This document shows positions 6,932 through 13,719 of a stretch of DNA of 15,065 nt, one piece after another. A program made the position numbers and the translations under genes. The notes under the pieces are model-generated. The model ran no database searches and was not told the origin of the DNA. It saw only the letters and a list, made by a program, of their open reading frames with translations. The stretch is from Candidatus Vogelbacteria bacterium (GTDB lineage: Bacteria; Patescibacteria; Paceibacteria; UBA9973; UBA12445). The DNA lies in NCBI GenBank assembly GCA_016201425.1, contig JACQCW010000002.1:1-15065 (forward strand). Reading direction: 5' to 3'. The first letter of the stretch is position 1. Each line of letters starts with the position of its first letter.

Positions 6932-7825
6932 TTAATTCAATCTTTCTGACCTTACTTGAGCCGCCATTGCCTCGAAAGCTTGCTCACCCATTTTTTTGCG
7001 CAGGACATAGAGAGGATCTTGCTCAGTCTCTCTCACGATGAGCCCATTTTTTAGGTCAACATTCATCGGGTCAGTGGGCCATCCGGGTGTTGGGCCAGCG
7101 TGTTGATTCATCAGACTTAGGTTGGCTTCTATACAGATGGGAGCTGATTGTGCATTTATTTCTGTATGCAGTTCGTCAAGCGTTGAGGCATATTCAAAAA
7201 CATCATTGGTGAAAAAGTTTTTATAGGCAATGTTGACAGCTTCACACATTTTATCAACCTTAATAGGACACCGTCTCTGTTGGATGCTTGAAGACATGGA
7301 GTGATTGTTATTTTCCACAATAATGAGCAGTTTCAGGTTTTGTGATTTTGCGAGCACTAAGGCCTCATAAAAACCGCCTTCTTCCATCGCACCATCGCCC
7401 GTGGTAACGACGACAATGCCTGCATCACGCTTTACCTGTTTGGCTAGAGCCAAGCCACATGCCACGGAAAGATTATTGCCTAGAATACTCGAAGAATAGA
7501 CAATGCCATGTGATGGATTGGCCAGATTCATGGACCCCAATTTCCCGGCGGCAAGCCCATCCAGTGATAATTTATATTCGTCATAGACCGGCTTCAAGGA
7601 GCCTACTCGTGCAAGGTTATAAGCCATATTTCGGTGCGTTAATACCAACTGATCATGCCTCTCCATCATGTTATCGATGGCAATGGCAATGGCTTCACTC
7701 CCAAGGGCAACATGAATGGGGATAGTAAAAGCTTTCTTTTTGAGGTCTTCATTCATGATGTGCTGCCAATAACGCAGCCGGATCATTTTTATTCCAAGAT
7801 CCTGGGGTGTATGAGCAGAGTTCAT
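6932..7825 (-). CDS. Thiamine-diphosphate-dependent dehydrogenase E1 alpha-like subunit
   Basis: A 297-residue protein of the 2-oxo acid dehydrogenase E1-alpha / transketolase N-domain family. The diphosphate-binding motif begins with TTGDGAMEEGGFYEAL (GDG at residues 143-145) and closes with ENNNHSMSS about 28 residues later, exactly the GDG-x(25-30)-N pattern. HVALGSEAIAIAI and THRN near the N terminus match E1-alpha. It should bind thiamine diphosphate and magnesium and, with its beta partner, form an acyl or aldehyde carbanion from a keto substrate. No E2 or E3 gene is nearby, so ordinary pyruvate dehydrogenase function is unlikely; transfer of the two-carbon unit to a sugar is the best inference. 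ATG 7825, one base after the preceding TGA, is preferred to the ATG at 7870, which would overlap the SDR gene by 44 bases. Confidence 0.9.
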   Translation of the reverse strand: MNSAHTPQDLGIKMIRLRYWQHIMNEDLKKKAFTIPIHVALGSEAIAIAIDNMMERHDQLVLTHRNMAYNLARVGSLKPVYDEYKLSLDGLAAGKLGSMNLANPSHGIVYSSSILGNNLSVACGLALAKQVKRDAGIVVVTTGDGAMEEGGFYEALVLAKSQNLKLLIIVENNNHSMSSSIQQRRCPIKVDKMCEAVNIAYKNFFTNDVFEYASTLDELHTEINAQSAPICIEANLSLMNQHAGPTPGWPTDPMNVDLKNGLIVRETEQDPLYVLRKKMGEQAFEAMAAQVRSERLN

Positions 7826-7826
7826 G

Positions 7827-8705
7827 TCAGCTTTTATTGCTTGAATGAGGCAAGAGTGTTGCGAGACCATCCCTTAACCCTATTTTTGGTTCCCAACCTA
7901 AATTTTTTCGCGCTTTTGTGTTGTCAGGATTACGTATGCTAATGACCGTTGGATTTTTCTCATCAAGCGTCGGACGACGTCCTAGCAATTCCATACTTTG
8001 TTCAACTACGTCTCTGAGCGTAATGATTGTATTACCGCTAAGATTGAAAATTTCAAACCCCGTTCGTTCCACAGTTTTGAGGATTCCCGCAACGATGTCG
8101 TCAACATGGATGAAACGACGGCCCGTGGCCAGACTTCCTACGGACACAAGCTCTTTTTCCTGCACGGCATGAAACAAGGCTTCCACTGCAGACCAGTTGC
8201 TTGGGCGTGGCCCATAGACGATGCCAAAGCGGAGAATCGTGACGGCGGGGAGTTTACATGTAAGCCTTAAGCATTGCTCTCCGACAATTTTGGTGAGTGC
8301 ATATTCCGACTTCATGGTTGTTACATTGATAGGGTCATCCTCGAGCTGCACGCCCTTATTGCTGACGTCACCATAGACCCATTCACTGGAGGCAAAAACA
8401 AATTGTCTCGCCTTGCGTTTTTCGGCAGCCGCAGCAAGGTTTAGGGTTCCATTAACATTGATGTCGAAGGCGCTTCGCGGGTCAGCACGGCAATCGGGGT
8501 CCCGCGATATGGCTGCGAGATGAACCACGATTGAATCTTCAGGGATCAAATCGGCAATGGCAGGATCACGGATATCTGCCTGATGGGAATGAGCTTCCGT
8601 AATCACCGCACTGTCGATACCAATCGTTTCAATCCCCAAGGCTTTGCAATGGGCAAATAATCGGCGACCGATAAAACTGCCAGAGCCTGTCACAAACAAC
8701 TTCAT
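7827..8705 (-). CDS. NAD-dependent epimerase/dehydratase (extended SDR)
   Basis: A 292-residue extended SDR acting on nucleotide sugars. The cofactor motif is GSGSFIG (residues 7-13), Ser106/Ser107 lies in FASSEWVYG, and Tyr135-x-x-x-Lys139 (YALTK) forms the catalytic pair. RFIHVDDIV and FNLSG in the C-terminal half are family features. The conserved HLAA is at 62-65. Its start overlaps the CmcI-like gene stop (ATGA), and the E1-alpha gene begins one base after its stop, so it is tied to the thiamine-diphosphate pair; it may reduce or epimerise the product of that enzyme, but this is inference. The substrate and the reaction (4-epimerase, reductase or dehydratase) are not readable. Confidence 0.87.
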   Translation of the reverse strand: MKLFVTGSGSFIGRRLFAHCKALGIETIGIDSAVITEAHSHQADIRDPAIADLIPEDSIVVHLAAISRDPDCRADPRSAFDINVNGTLNLAAAAEKRKARQFVFASSEWVYGDVSNKGVQLEDDPINVTTMKSEYALTKIVGEQCLRLTCKLPAVTILRFGIVYGPRPSNWSAVEALFHAVQEKELVSVGSLATGRRFIHVDDIVAGILKTVERTGFEIFNLSGNTIITLRDVVEQSMELLGRRPTLDEKNPTVISIRNPDNTKARKNLGWEPKIGLRDGLATLLPHSSNKS

Positions 8706-9478
8706 TTTGTTCCCCCTCTTATTATCTCTGAATCATCTAGGCGTCGTAAAAAGCCATCAGGAGAGGAGGTAATGCCAAATTGTGTCCAGTGAGGATCAAT
8801 CTGAAATTCAGGGTGTTTGGAGATAAATTTGTGGATAGCATTTAAGGGGTGATCATCTTTCCATTCAGGTTTTGCACGAGGGATATCCCATACCCACCCC
8901 TGAGCACCATCATGAGCAACAAGATAACTGCCAGGGTTCACTAATGATCCATAAAGTTCCAATTCCTTAAGAACGTGGGCTTCGGTATGGTTGCTATCGA
9001 GAAATACGGCAACCGTTTTAGCCCCAGCAGTTAAGCGACGTACTTCGTCAAAAGTTTTATCCGCAATAGAGGACCCTTCAACCAACTCAATGCGGTGTTT
9101 CAAGGGGTGGGCTTCGATTGCGGCACGATTGTGCGCTCGTATTTCGACGTCTATCCCGATAACTTTTCCCTTTCCAATCAGTTCAAGGATTGATGCAGAT
9201 AATACAAGTGAGCCACCATGAGCTACCCCAGTCTCGATCACTACGTCCGGTTGAACCTTCCACAACAGTTCCTGCATCATCACAATATCTGTCGGGAACT
9301 GGATAATAGGGCGCCCCAGCCAGGTTGGTTCATACATCAAGCGGTGTTCAGCCGCGACTTTGATCCAAAGGTTGCTCAGCATATCGAGCCCTTCCTTCGA
9401 ATATAGATCCAGGGTTGTGCAATCTCCGTTGTTATCAAGCGTGAGTTTTGAACCTTTTTTTGCGATATAATTTTTCAA
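8702..9478 (-). CDS. CmcI/cephalosporin-hydroxylase-family protein, probable SAM methyltransferase
   Basis: A 258-residue protein of the CmcI family, named after a cephalosporin biosynthesis protein but built on a methyltransferase Rossmann fold. The SAM-site motif is VVIETGVAHGGS (residues 79-90), the second acidic position is IGIDVEIR (Asp110), and FLDSNHTEAHV (159-169) with VAHDGAQ (188 on) gives the conserved Asp/His set thought to bind a metal. Members in polysaccharide loci are usually taken as sugar O-methyltransferases; that role is inferred here. The start is TTG 9478 with GGAG 8 bases upstream. The upstream gap of 69 bases is the largest in the operon. The stop overlaps the next SDR start (ATGA). 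Confidence 0.85.
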   Translation of the reverse strand: MKNYIAKKGSKLTLDNNGDCTTLDLYSKEGLDMLSNLWIKVAAEHRLMYEPTWLGRPIIQFPTDIVMMQELLWKVQPDVVIETGVAHGGSLVLSASILELIGKGKVIGIDVEIRAHNRAAIEAHPLKHRIELVEGSSIADKTFDEVRRLTAGAKTVAVFLDSNHTEAHVLKELELYGSLVNPGSYLVAHDGAQGWVWDIPRAKPEWKDDHPLNAIHKFISKHPEFQIDPHWTQFGITSSPDGFLRRLDDSEIIRGGTK

Positions 9479-9547
9479 TTTTTTTGCTCCAATTTTAAAA
9501 AATATTGTTTAGACTAATGTGCCGGTGAGGGCCTTTCATACGTGTTT
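9479..9547 (-). other. 69-base intergenic spacer
   Basis: This is the longest gene-free stretch between two genes in the window. It is AT-rich on the side near the CmcI-like gene, including a run AATATTTTTTAAAATT on the minus strand. I see no convincing terminator hairpin (the best stem, GCC with GGC, is only 3 base pairs) and no promoter with both -35 and -10 elements. It holds only the ribosome site of the next gene that I can support. Confidence 0.4.
9487..9490 (-). promoter_or_regulatory. Shine-Dalgarno GGAG deciding the TTG start of the CmcI-like gene
   Basis: GGAG on the minus strand, followed by an A-rich 8-base spacer, precedes TTG 9478. It supports this rare start codon, which gives an N terminus MKNYIAKKG; no ATG lies in frame nearby. 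Confidence 0.65.
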
Positions 9548-10585
9548 TCAAACAGAACGCTCATTGAAAGTCAATAACGAGAACGCTTTCCTCATAAATG
9601 AGACAATTGCAGAAAAGTAGACCTGAAGCATTCGAGCAGGCCCATACAATTTCATAAGTTTCAGAGAGAGAGCTGCTTCTGATGCCAAGCTAGGAAAGTT
9701 AGCATGCCGAATTGAAAAGTAAACATTGCTGAGGTGAGAGACTACAAGATGGCTAATCATTACATTCTTGAGGTCATTGCGTGTGCCGAGCATCATATCC
9801 ATATGGCTATTAAAAAAGTGGACGAAGTTGAAAAAGAGAAGATTGAAGTGATTTTTTTTATAAAAAGTGGGTGTCAGGGCTTGGCCATAGTGCCCACTCA
9901 GCTTTTTGAGATTATCTTTCGTGTTTTGGCGAAAGAGAGATTGCCCCTGACCTTCATGACACCTGATGGCAGTTAATGGCTTGCTGACGACGTACGCATT
10001 CCAACCACCAAATAAAACTTTTGACCACAAATGAATGTCGCAAAAACATCCAAGCAACTTGTCGAATTGACCAATTTCTGAAAAATTTTCTAATCTTACC
10101 ATAGGATGTTGTATTGGATTGAACTTCTCGGCGATCATTCTTACGGCCTTCTCTCGATCTAGGAACCCATCTTCTTGGATAACAAGATTTGTTCTAATCC
10201 TCTCACCCTGACTATCTATCTGAATGGTTGATCCGTAAGCAATCCCGGCTGAAGGATGATCGATAAGCCCTTGGCTCAGAAGTTTCAGGTAGTCCTTTTC
10301 CAGTAAATCATCACAGGGTAATAGGACAAAAAACTCCCCGGTCGCATTTTGAATGCACCTACAAAAATTTTCGATAGAACCCACATTATGAGTATTTTTC
10401 AATATTCTAATTCTGGGATCCGCAAACTCGTTGCAGATTTCAGAGCTGCGGTCCGTAGAACAGTTATCAAGGATAAGAATTTCGAATTTTTGCTCGCTTT
10501 GTGTGAGTACACTAACAACGCAGTCACGAATGTACTTTTCCCCGTTAAAGACAGGAATGCTGACACTGATAAGTGGTTTCTTCAT
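9548..10585 (-). CDS. Glycosyltransferase family 2
   Basis: A 345-residue GT-A fold enzyme. The first strand is PLISVSIPVFNGEKYIRDCV, the nucleotide-binding Asp40 is in LILDNCSTDRS, and LLPCDDLLEKDYL (residues 88-100) holds a CDD in the DxD position. The C-terminal 100 residues are basic and partly hydrophobic and may lie on the membrane. It should add one sugar to the lipid-linked repeat unit in the cytoplasm; the donor is not determinable. It starts at ATG 10585, sharing one base with the TAA of the upstream SDR gene (TAATG). It differs from the other GT2 in the window and so probably makes another linkage. Confidence 0.9.
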   Translation of the reverse strand: MKKPLISVSIPVFNGEKYIRDCVVSVLTQSEQKFEILILDNCSTDRSSEICNEFADPRIRILKNTHNVGSIENFCRCIQNATGEFFVLLPCDDLLEKDYLKLLSQGLIDHPSAGIAYGSTIQIDSQGERIRTNLVIQEDGFLDREKAVRMIAEKFNPIQHPMVRLENFSEIGQFDKLLGCFCDIHLWSKVLFGGWNAYVVSKPLTAIRCHEGQGQSLFRQNTKDNLKKLSGHYGQALTPTFYKKNHFNLLFFNFVHFFNSHMDMMLGTRNDLKNVMISHLVVSHLSNVYFSIRHANFPSLASEAALSLKLMKLYGPARMLQVYFSAIVSFMRKAFSLLTFNERSV

Positions 10586-11487
10586 TAAGAGCGTGTCTCT
10601 AGTTCGCTAACTGTTTTTGAGACAGCTTCTTCTATTGAGACAAGTGGTTGCCAATTTGTCAACTTCATCAACTTCTCCAAACTGGCGTAACAAGGTGGTT
10701 GAACAGGTTCATGCCCAGGCCTTTCGTGTACCCCAAACTTTAGTAGTTCGGGGGGAGCACTTAATCTCTTCCAGAAAAGTTCAATTAATTCTTTTAATCG
10801 AATTTTATTTCCACTTCCAAGATTTACTATTTCTGAGGAGTTGATGCCACTCATCCTCACCATTCCTTCAGCGGCATCAGAGAGATAGATGTAGTCACGA
10901 AACTGTTCGCAGCTTGTTAAACCTAATACCTTTGAATCACGATAACTCTTGTAAAGCTGGTTGATCAAAGAGCTTTGTCTATCGCCAACACCAAGAGTGT
11001 GGAATAGGCGTACATGAATAAATATTCTGTGATATTTTTTAGCCGCCTCAAAACCATACTGGCAAGCCTCGATTTTCCCCTGTGCATAATTGGTAAGCCG
11101 ACCCATTGGAGGATCACTCTCAGAGAGGCACCCCTCGCGGCTCCCATATTCTGATGAAGACCCAACAAGGATAGCTTTCTTAAGCCCTCTTTCATAGAGT
11201 TCATCGAGCAAAGTTTTTGTATTTTTCAAATTTTGCTCAAGATGGATTGGAGATTGAGGTTCATACACATTTCCCCATCCCAAATGAAAAAGAATGTCGG
11301 GGACTCCTTTCTCAGCCAGTACAGATCGAATGCTCTCCCTGCTCTCATAATTCACAAAAACAGCATCCTTCTGGACGGTTTCTGAATTTGTAATACATGT
11401 TACATTGAAAGCGTGTTCCCGCAACGATTTGACAAGAGCTGAACCGATAAATCCGCTGGAACCTGTTACCCATACTTTTGATTTCAT
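10585..11487 (-). CDS. NAD-dependent epimerase/dehydratase (extended SDR)
   Basis: A 300-residue extended SDR. The cofactor motif GSSGFIG is at residues 9-15, Ser110-112 lies in VGSSSEYG, and Tyr134-x-x-x-Lys138 (YAQGK) is the catalytic pair. FRDYIYLSDAAEGMV and EIVNLGSG match nucleotide-sugar reductases and epimerases. It resembles the SDR at 2694-3641 in plan (SSSEYG and FRDYIY versus SSDEYG and FRDFCF), so the two may act on related 4-keto sugars; this is a judgement from motifs, not an alignment score. Its ATG overlaps the stop of the LIC12162-family gene (ATGA), with GAGGTG 8 bases upstream. Confidence 0.87.
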   Translation of the reverse strand: MKSKVWVTGSSGFIGSALVKSLREHAFNVTCITNSETVQKDAVFVNYESRESIRSVLAEKGVPDILFHLGWGNVYEPQSPIHLEQNLKNTKTLLDELYERGLKKAILVGSSSEYGSREGCLSESDPPMGRLTNYAQGKIEACQYGFEAAKKYHRIFIHVRLFHTLGVGDRQSSLINQLYKSYRDSKVLGLTSCEQFRDYIYLSDAAEGMVRMSGINSSEIVNLGSGNKIRLKELIELFWKRLSAPPELLKFGVHERPGHEPVQPPCYASLEKLMKLTNWQPLVSIEEAVSKTVSELETRS

Positions 11488-13256
11488 TGTTTAATCACCT
11501 CGTTGATTGCGTTTTTGAGTCTACTCATCTTATCTTTTGGACAATAAGCGTATTGCTTCACAAAGCGGTTCCGAACAGCGCATGTCTCGGGACTGATCCA
11601 CCACTTGTCAATATTATCCCAGATCCGTGTTACATGAAGTGCCGCAGATTGAGGGGTTTCATGAAAGATACCCACGCTTCGCAACTCATCGAAGTAAGGT
11701 TGTGCCCAGACATTGGTCTCCATGTATTTTGGATCCCAGTAGATTATCGTGGGCATATTCATGGATAAGGACTCGAGATAGGTGGTTGCATTGTAGGTAG
11801 AGATATAAAGCCTGCTCTGTCTAATCAGGTTGTTGATGTCCGAAGTGCCATCATTGATCTGAAGTCTGGGAAAATGATCACGCCAGCGATCAACTTGATG
11901 CCATCCATAATCCGGCTGACTCAGTCGGACGATTAGTTTGTCTTGAATGTGAGCAGGCAGGGCATCGACAAAGTCAAATTGTTCTCGCAAATACTCAAGC
12001 CATTGTGATGAAGTGTACATCGACAAAGTCGGATTTCCGTAACGTTGAAGCATTACGGTGACAAGGAGAGCGGACCCCTCTTCATAGAGATGTTTGACCG
12101 GTCGTGAGTACTTTATTTTTCCAACGGGTTGAATCTTGGGAGTCGAAGGTCGTGACCATCCCCAACTCCAATAATGATCGCTGATAGCCATCTCATGTTG
12201 CTCGCCCCAGTTCCAGAGTCCCATACCATAATTACCGCCATGTTGACCGATGATCAATGGAGACCCTCTCTCGACCTTATCCGCAGTCCATACCTTAAAG
12301 AGATCATCGGAATGAAAAGCATTTGAAGTCCAAATGGTTTTTGGTCGCTTGGGCCACGCTAGTTGGTTAGATTGTTGGACTAATTTTTTATAACCCTCGA
12401 GATACACACATGGGATTTGTTGAGGAAGTAGCGCTTGTAAGCAGGTCTCAAATTCGGAGTCAGACTTTCTTTCAAGTGTCCAGCGCCTTTGATTATAATC
12501 AGGAGTAGTTTTTACAGTTATTGAGGGACGTAATAGTCGAGGAAATTGTCCTAAACGTATAGACAAATCGATTTCTTCTCTCATTGAAAGGTAAGTCGAT
12601 AAAAGCAAGGCATCTTCTTCATGAGAAAACAAGTGTCCCAAGTGGGTCATCAAAGGGCCTAGTAAGGGTTTGAGTTTGTTTTTAATGTGTTTTTTTATAT
12701 TGGGAACCGCCGTGGATGTATTTGGGAAAGAAGATTCAGATCTCGACTTATGGTAAAGCGACAGTGAAGGAAAGTGTTCCAATATTCGTGAGTAGGTATG
12801 ATGGTTCCATTCGTCACTGGGAAAAAACGAATTAAACTCAGACATGTCGTTCGGGATAAAAGATTCTTCTTTTCCTGTGAGCAGGATACTTCCGGACAAG
12901 TCGTATCGATTTATGGCTTGGTGAACCGAGCTCCAATTATCAAACATCATCAACATAAATTGTCCCAACCAAGGACCAATGAGGATCCGCCAATATCGTA
13001 AACTGTGGTCAACTTTGTGAATCTCATTAAGTTTCAGAGCCAATTTATTTAGGATCACTTCATAATAAGAACTAATATATTGATAATCTTTATAGAGTTT
13101 AGATCGGTCATTCCAGTGATAAGGCATTACTTCGGTATCTACGGCCAAATGAGAGGATTTGTGTGGATATGTTAAACACCATTCACCCAGAAAAAGAATA
13201 GGTTCATCTTTCTTCCAGGTTTCTTTAAGAGGGGTCGTTATAAGAAAGCGCTTCAC
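11484..13256 (-). CDS. LIC12162-family putative transferase
   Basis: A 590-residue protein that I recognise as the LIC12162 family (putative transferases of O-antigen loci, named from a Leptospira gene). The N terminus FLITTPLKETWKKDEPILFL, then LGEWC, is the family hallmark. The C-terminal half contains IGQHGGNYGMG and STYNATTYLESLSMNMPTII, followed by YWDPKY and WWISPE. The latter region resembles the nucleotide-binding half of GT-B enzymes such as CDP-glycerol or Kdo transferases. Its biochemical reaction is not established to my knowledge; transfer of a sugar or other group to the polysaccharide is inferred. It starts at GTG 13256, overlapping the VOC gene stop (GTGA), with no obvious ribosome site, so translation is probably coupled. 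Confidence 0.88.
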   Translation of the reverse strand: MKRFLITTPLKETWKKDEPILFLGEWCLTYPHKSSHLAVDTEVMPYHWNDRSKLYKDYQYISSYYEVILNKLALKLNEIHKVDHSLRYWRILIGPWLGQFMLMMFDNWSSVHQAINRYDLSGSILLTGKEESFIPNDMSEFNSFFPSDEWNHHTYSRILEHFPSLSLYHKSRSESSFPNTSTAVPNIKKHIKNKLKPLLGPLMTHLGHLFSHEEDALLLSTYLSMREEIDLSIRLGQFPRLLRPSITVKTTPDYNQRRWTLERKSDSEFETCLQALLPQQIPCVYLEGYKKLVQQSNQLAWPKRPKTIWTSNAFHSDDLFKVWTADKVERGSPLIIGQHGGNYGMGLWNWGEQHEMAISDHYWSWGWSRPSTPKIQPVGKIKYSRPVKHLYEEGSALLVTVMLQRYGNPTLSMYTSSQWLEYLREQFDFVDALPAHIQDKLIVRLSQPDYGWHQVDRWRDHFPRLQINDGTSDINNLIRQSRLYISTYNATTYLESLSMNMPTIIYWDPKYMETNVWAQPYFDELRSVGIFHETPQSAALHVTRIWDNIDKWWISPETCAVRNRFVKQYAYCPKDKMSRLKNAINEVIKQ

Positions 13257-13708
13257 GGCTTGGTGGGTATATCTTCGATCAATTCTAGGATTGTCCCATC
13301 AGGATCATGACAATATAAAATCTTTCCAGCCCGATTGGGATAGAGGAGTGGTGCCGACTTTGTGAAGTATCCGTGAGATCTGATTTTGGCGTACATTTCA
13401 TCAAGATTGCTGATGGTCAATGCAACATGAGAACATCCAAGTTTGTTGGAGGGGCTCAATGCTGGTGGAGACAAGGTCTCAGGGTCTGGGTGGGAGTGGT
13501 ACTGTAAGAGTTCTATCAATCCCCCTTTAGGAATAATGAGCTTGACCCACTCTAGCTTGACATTCTTGATCCCCGTGATTTCGTCAATGAAAGGACCCTC
13601 CTCAACGTAACGCCTATAGATTGCCAAACCAAGAACTTCTGAATAAAAGACGAGTGACTTGTTCAGATCACGAACGACAATCCCAACATGCCGAATGGCA
13701 GTTACCAC
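13253..13708 (-). CDS. VOC-superfamily (glyoxalase/methylmalonyl-CoA epimerase-like) protein
   Basis: A 151-residue protein with two beta-alpha-beta-beta-beta repeats of the vicinal oxygen chelate fold. All four usual metal-ligand positions are filled: His7 (IRHVGIVV), Glu66 (GGLIELLQY), His94 (CSHVALTI) and Glu142 (GTILELIE). It is therefore probably a metal enzyme, with the glyoxalase I / methylmalonyl-CoA epimerase subfamily as nearest guess. Its role in a polysaccharide operon is unknown; epimerisation or isomerisation of a keto-sugar or acyl precursor is a speculation. It starts at GTG 13708 with AAGGAG 5 bases upstream, just after the TAA of the methyltransferase gene, and overlaps the next gene by GTGA. 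Confidence 0.87.
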   Translation of the reverse strand: MVTAIRHVGIVVRDLNKSLVFYSEVLGLAIYRRYVEEGPFIDEITGIKNVKLEWVKLIIPKGGLIELLQYHSHPDPETLSPPALSPSNKLGCSHVALTISNLDEMYAKIRSHGYFTKSAPLLYPNRAGKILYCHDPDGTILELIEDIPTKP

Positions 13709-13713
13709 GATGA

Positions 13714-13719
13714 CTCCTT
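13714..13719 (-). promoter_or_regulatory. Shine-Dalgarno AAGGAG for the VOC gene
   Basis: AAGGAG on the minus strand lies 5 bases before GTG 13708 and overlaps the TAA of the upstream gene. It fixes the GTG start, which gives the expected N terminus with the metal-ligand His at residue 7. Confidence 0.7.

Noticed and set aside
6932..7825. Classical pyruvate or branched-chain keto acid dehydrogenase operon
   Set aside because: No lipoyl E2 or E3 gene is adjacent and all surrounding genes are for nucleotide sugars and glycosyl transfer.
7459..7942. Plus-strand open frames of 80-95 codons opposite the E1-alpha and SDR genes, and similar ones elsewhere
   Set aside because: They lie wholly antisense to well-supported genes, show no family motifs and have no ribosome sites worth noting.
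9479..9547. Rho-independent terminator or internal promoter in the 69-base gap
   Set aside because: The only stem is about 3 base pairs and the A/T run is not preceded by a GC hairpin; no paired -35/-10 elements are seen.
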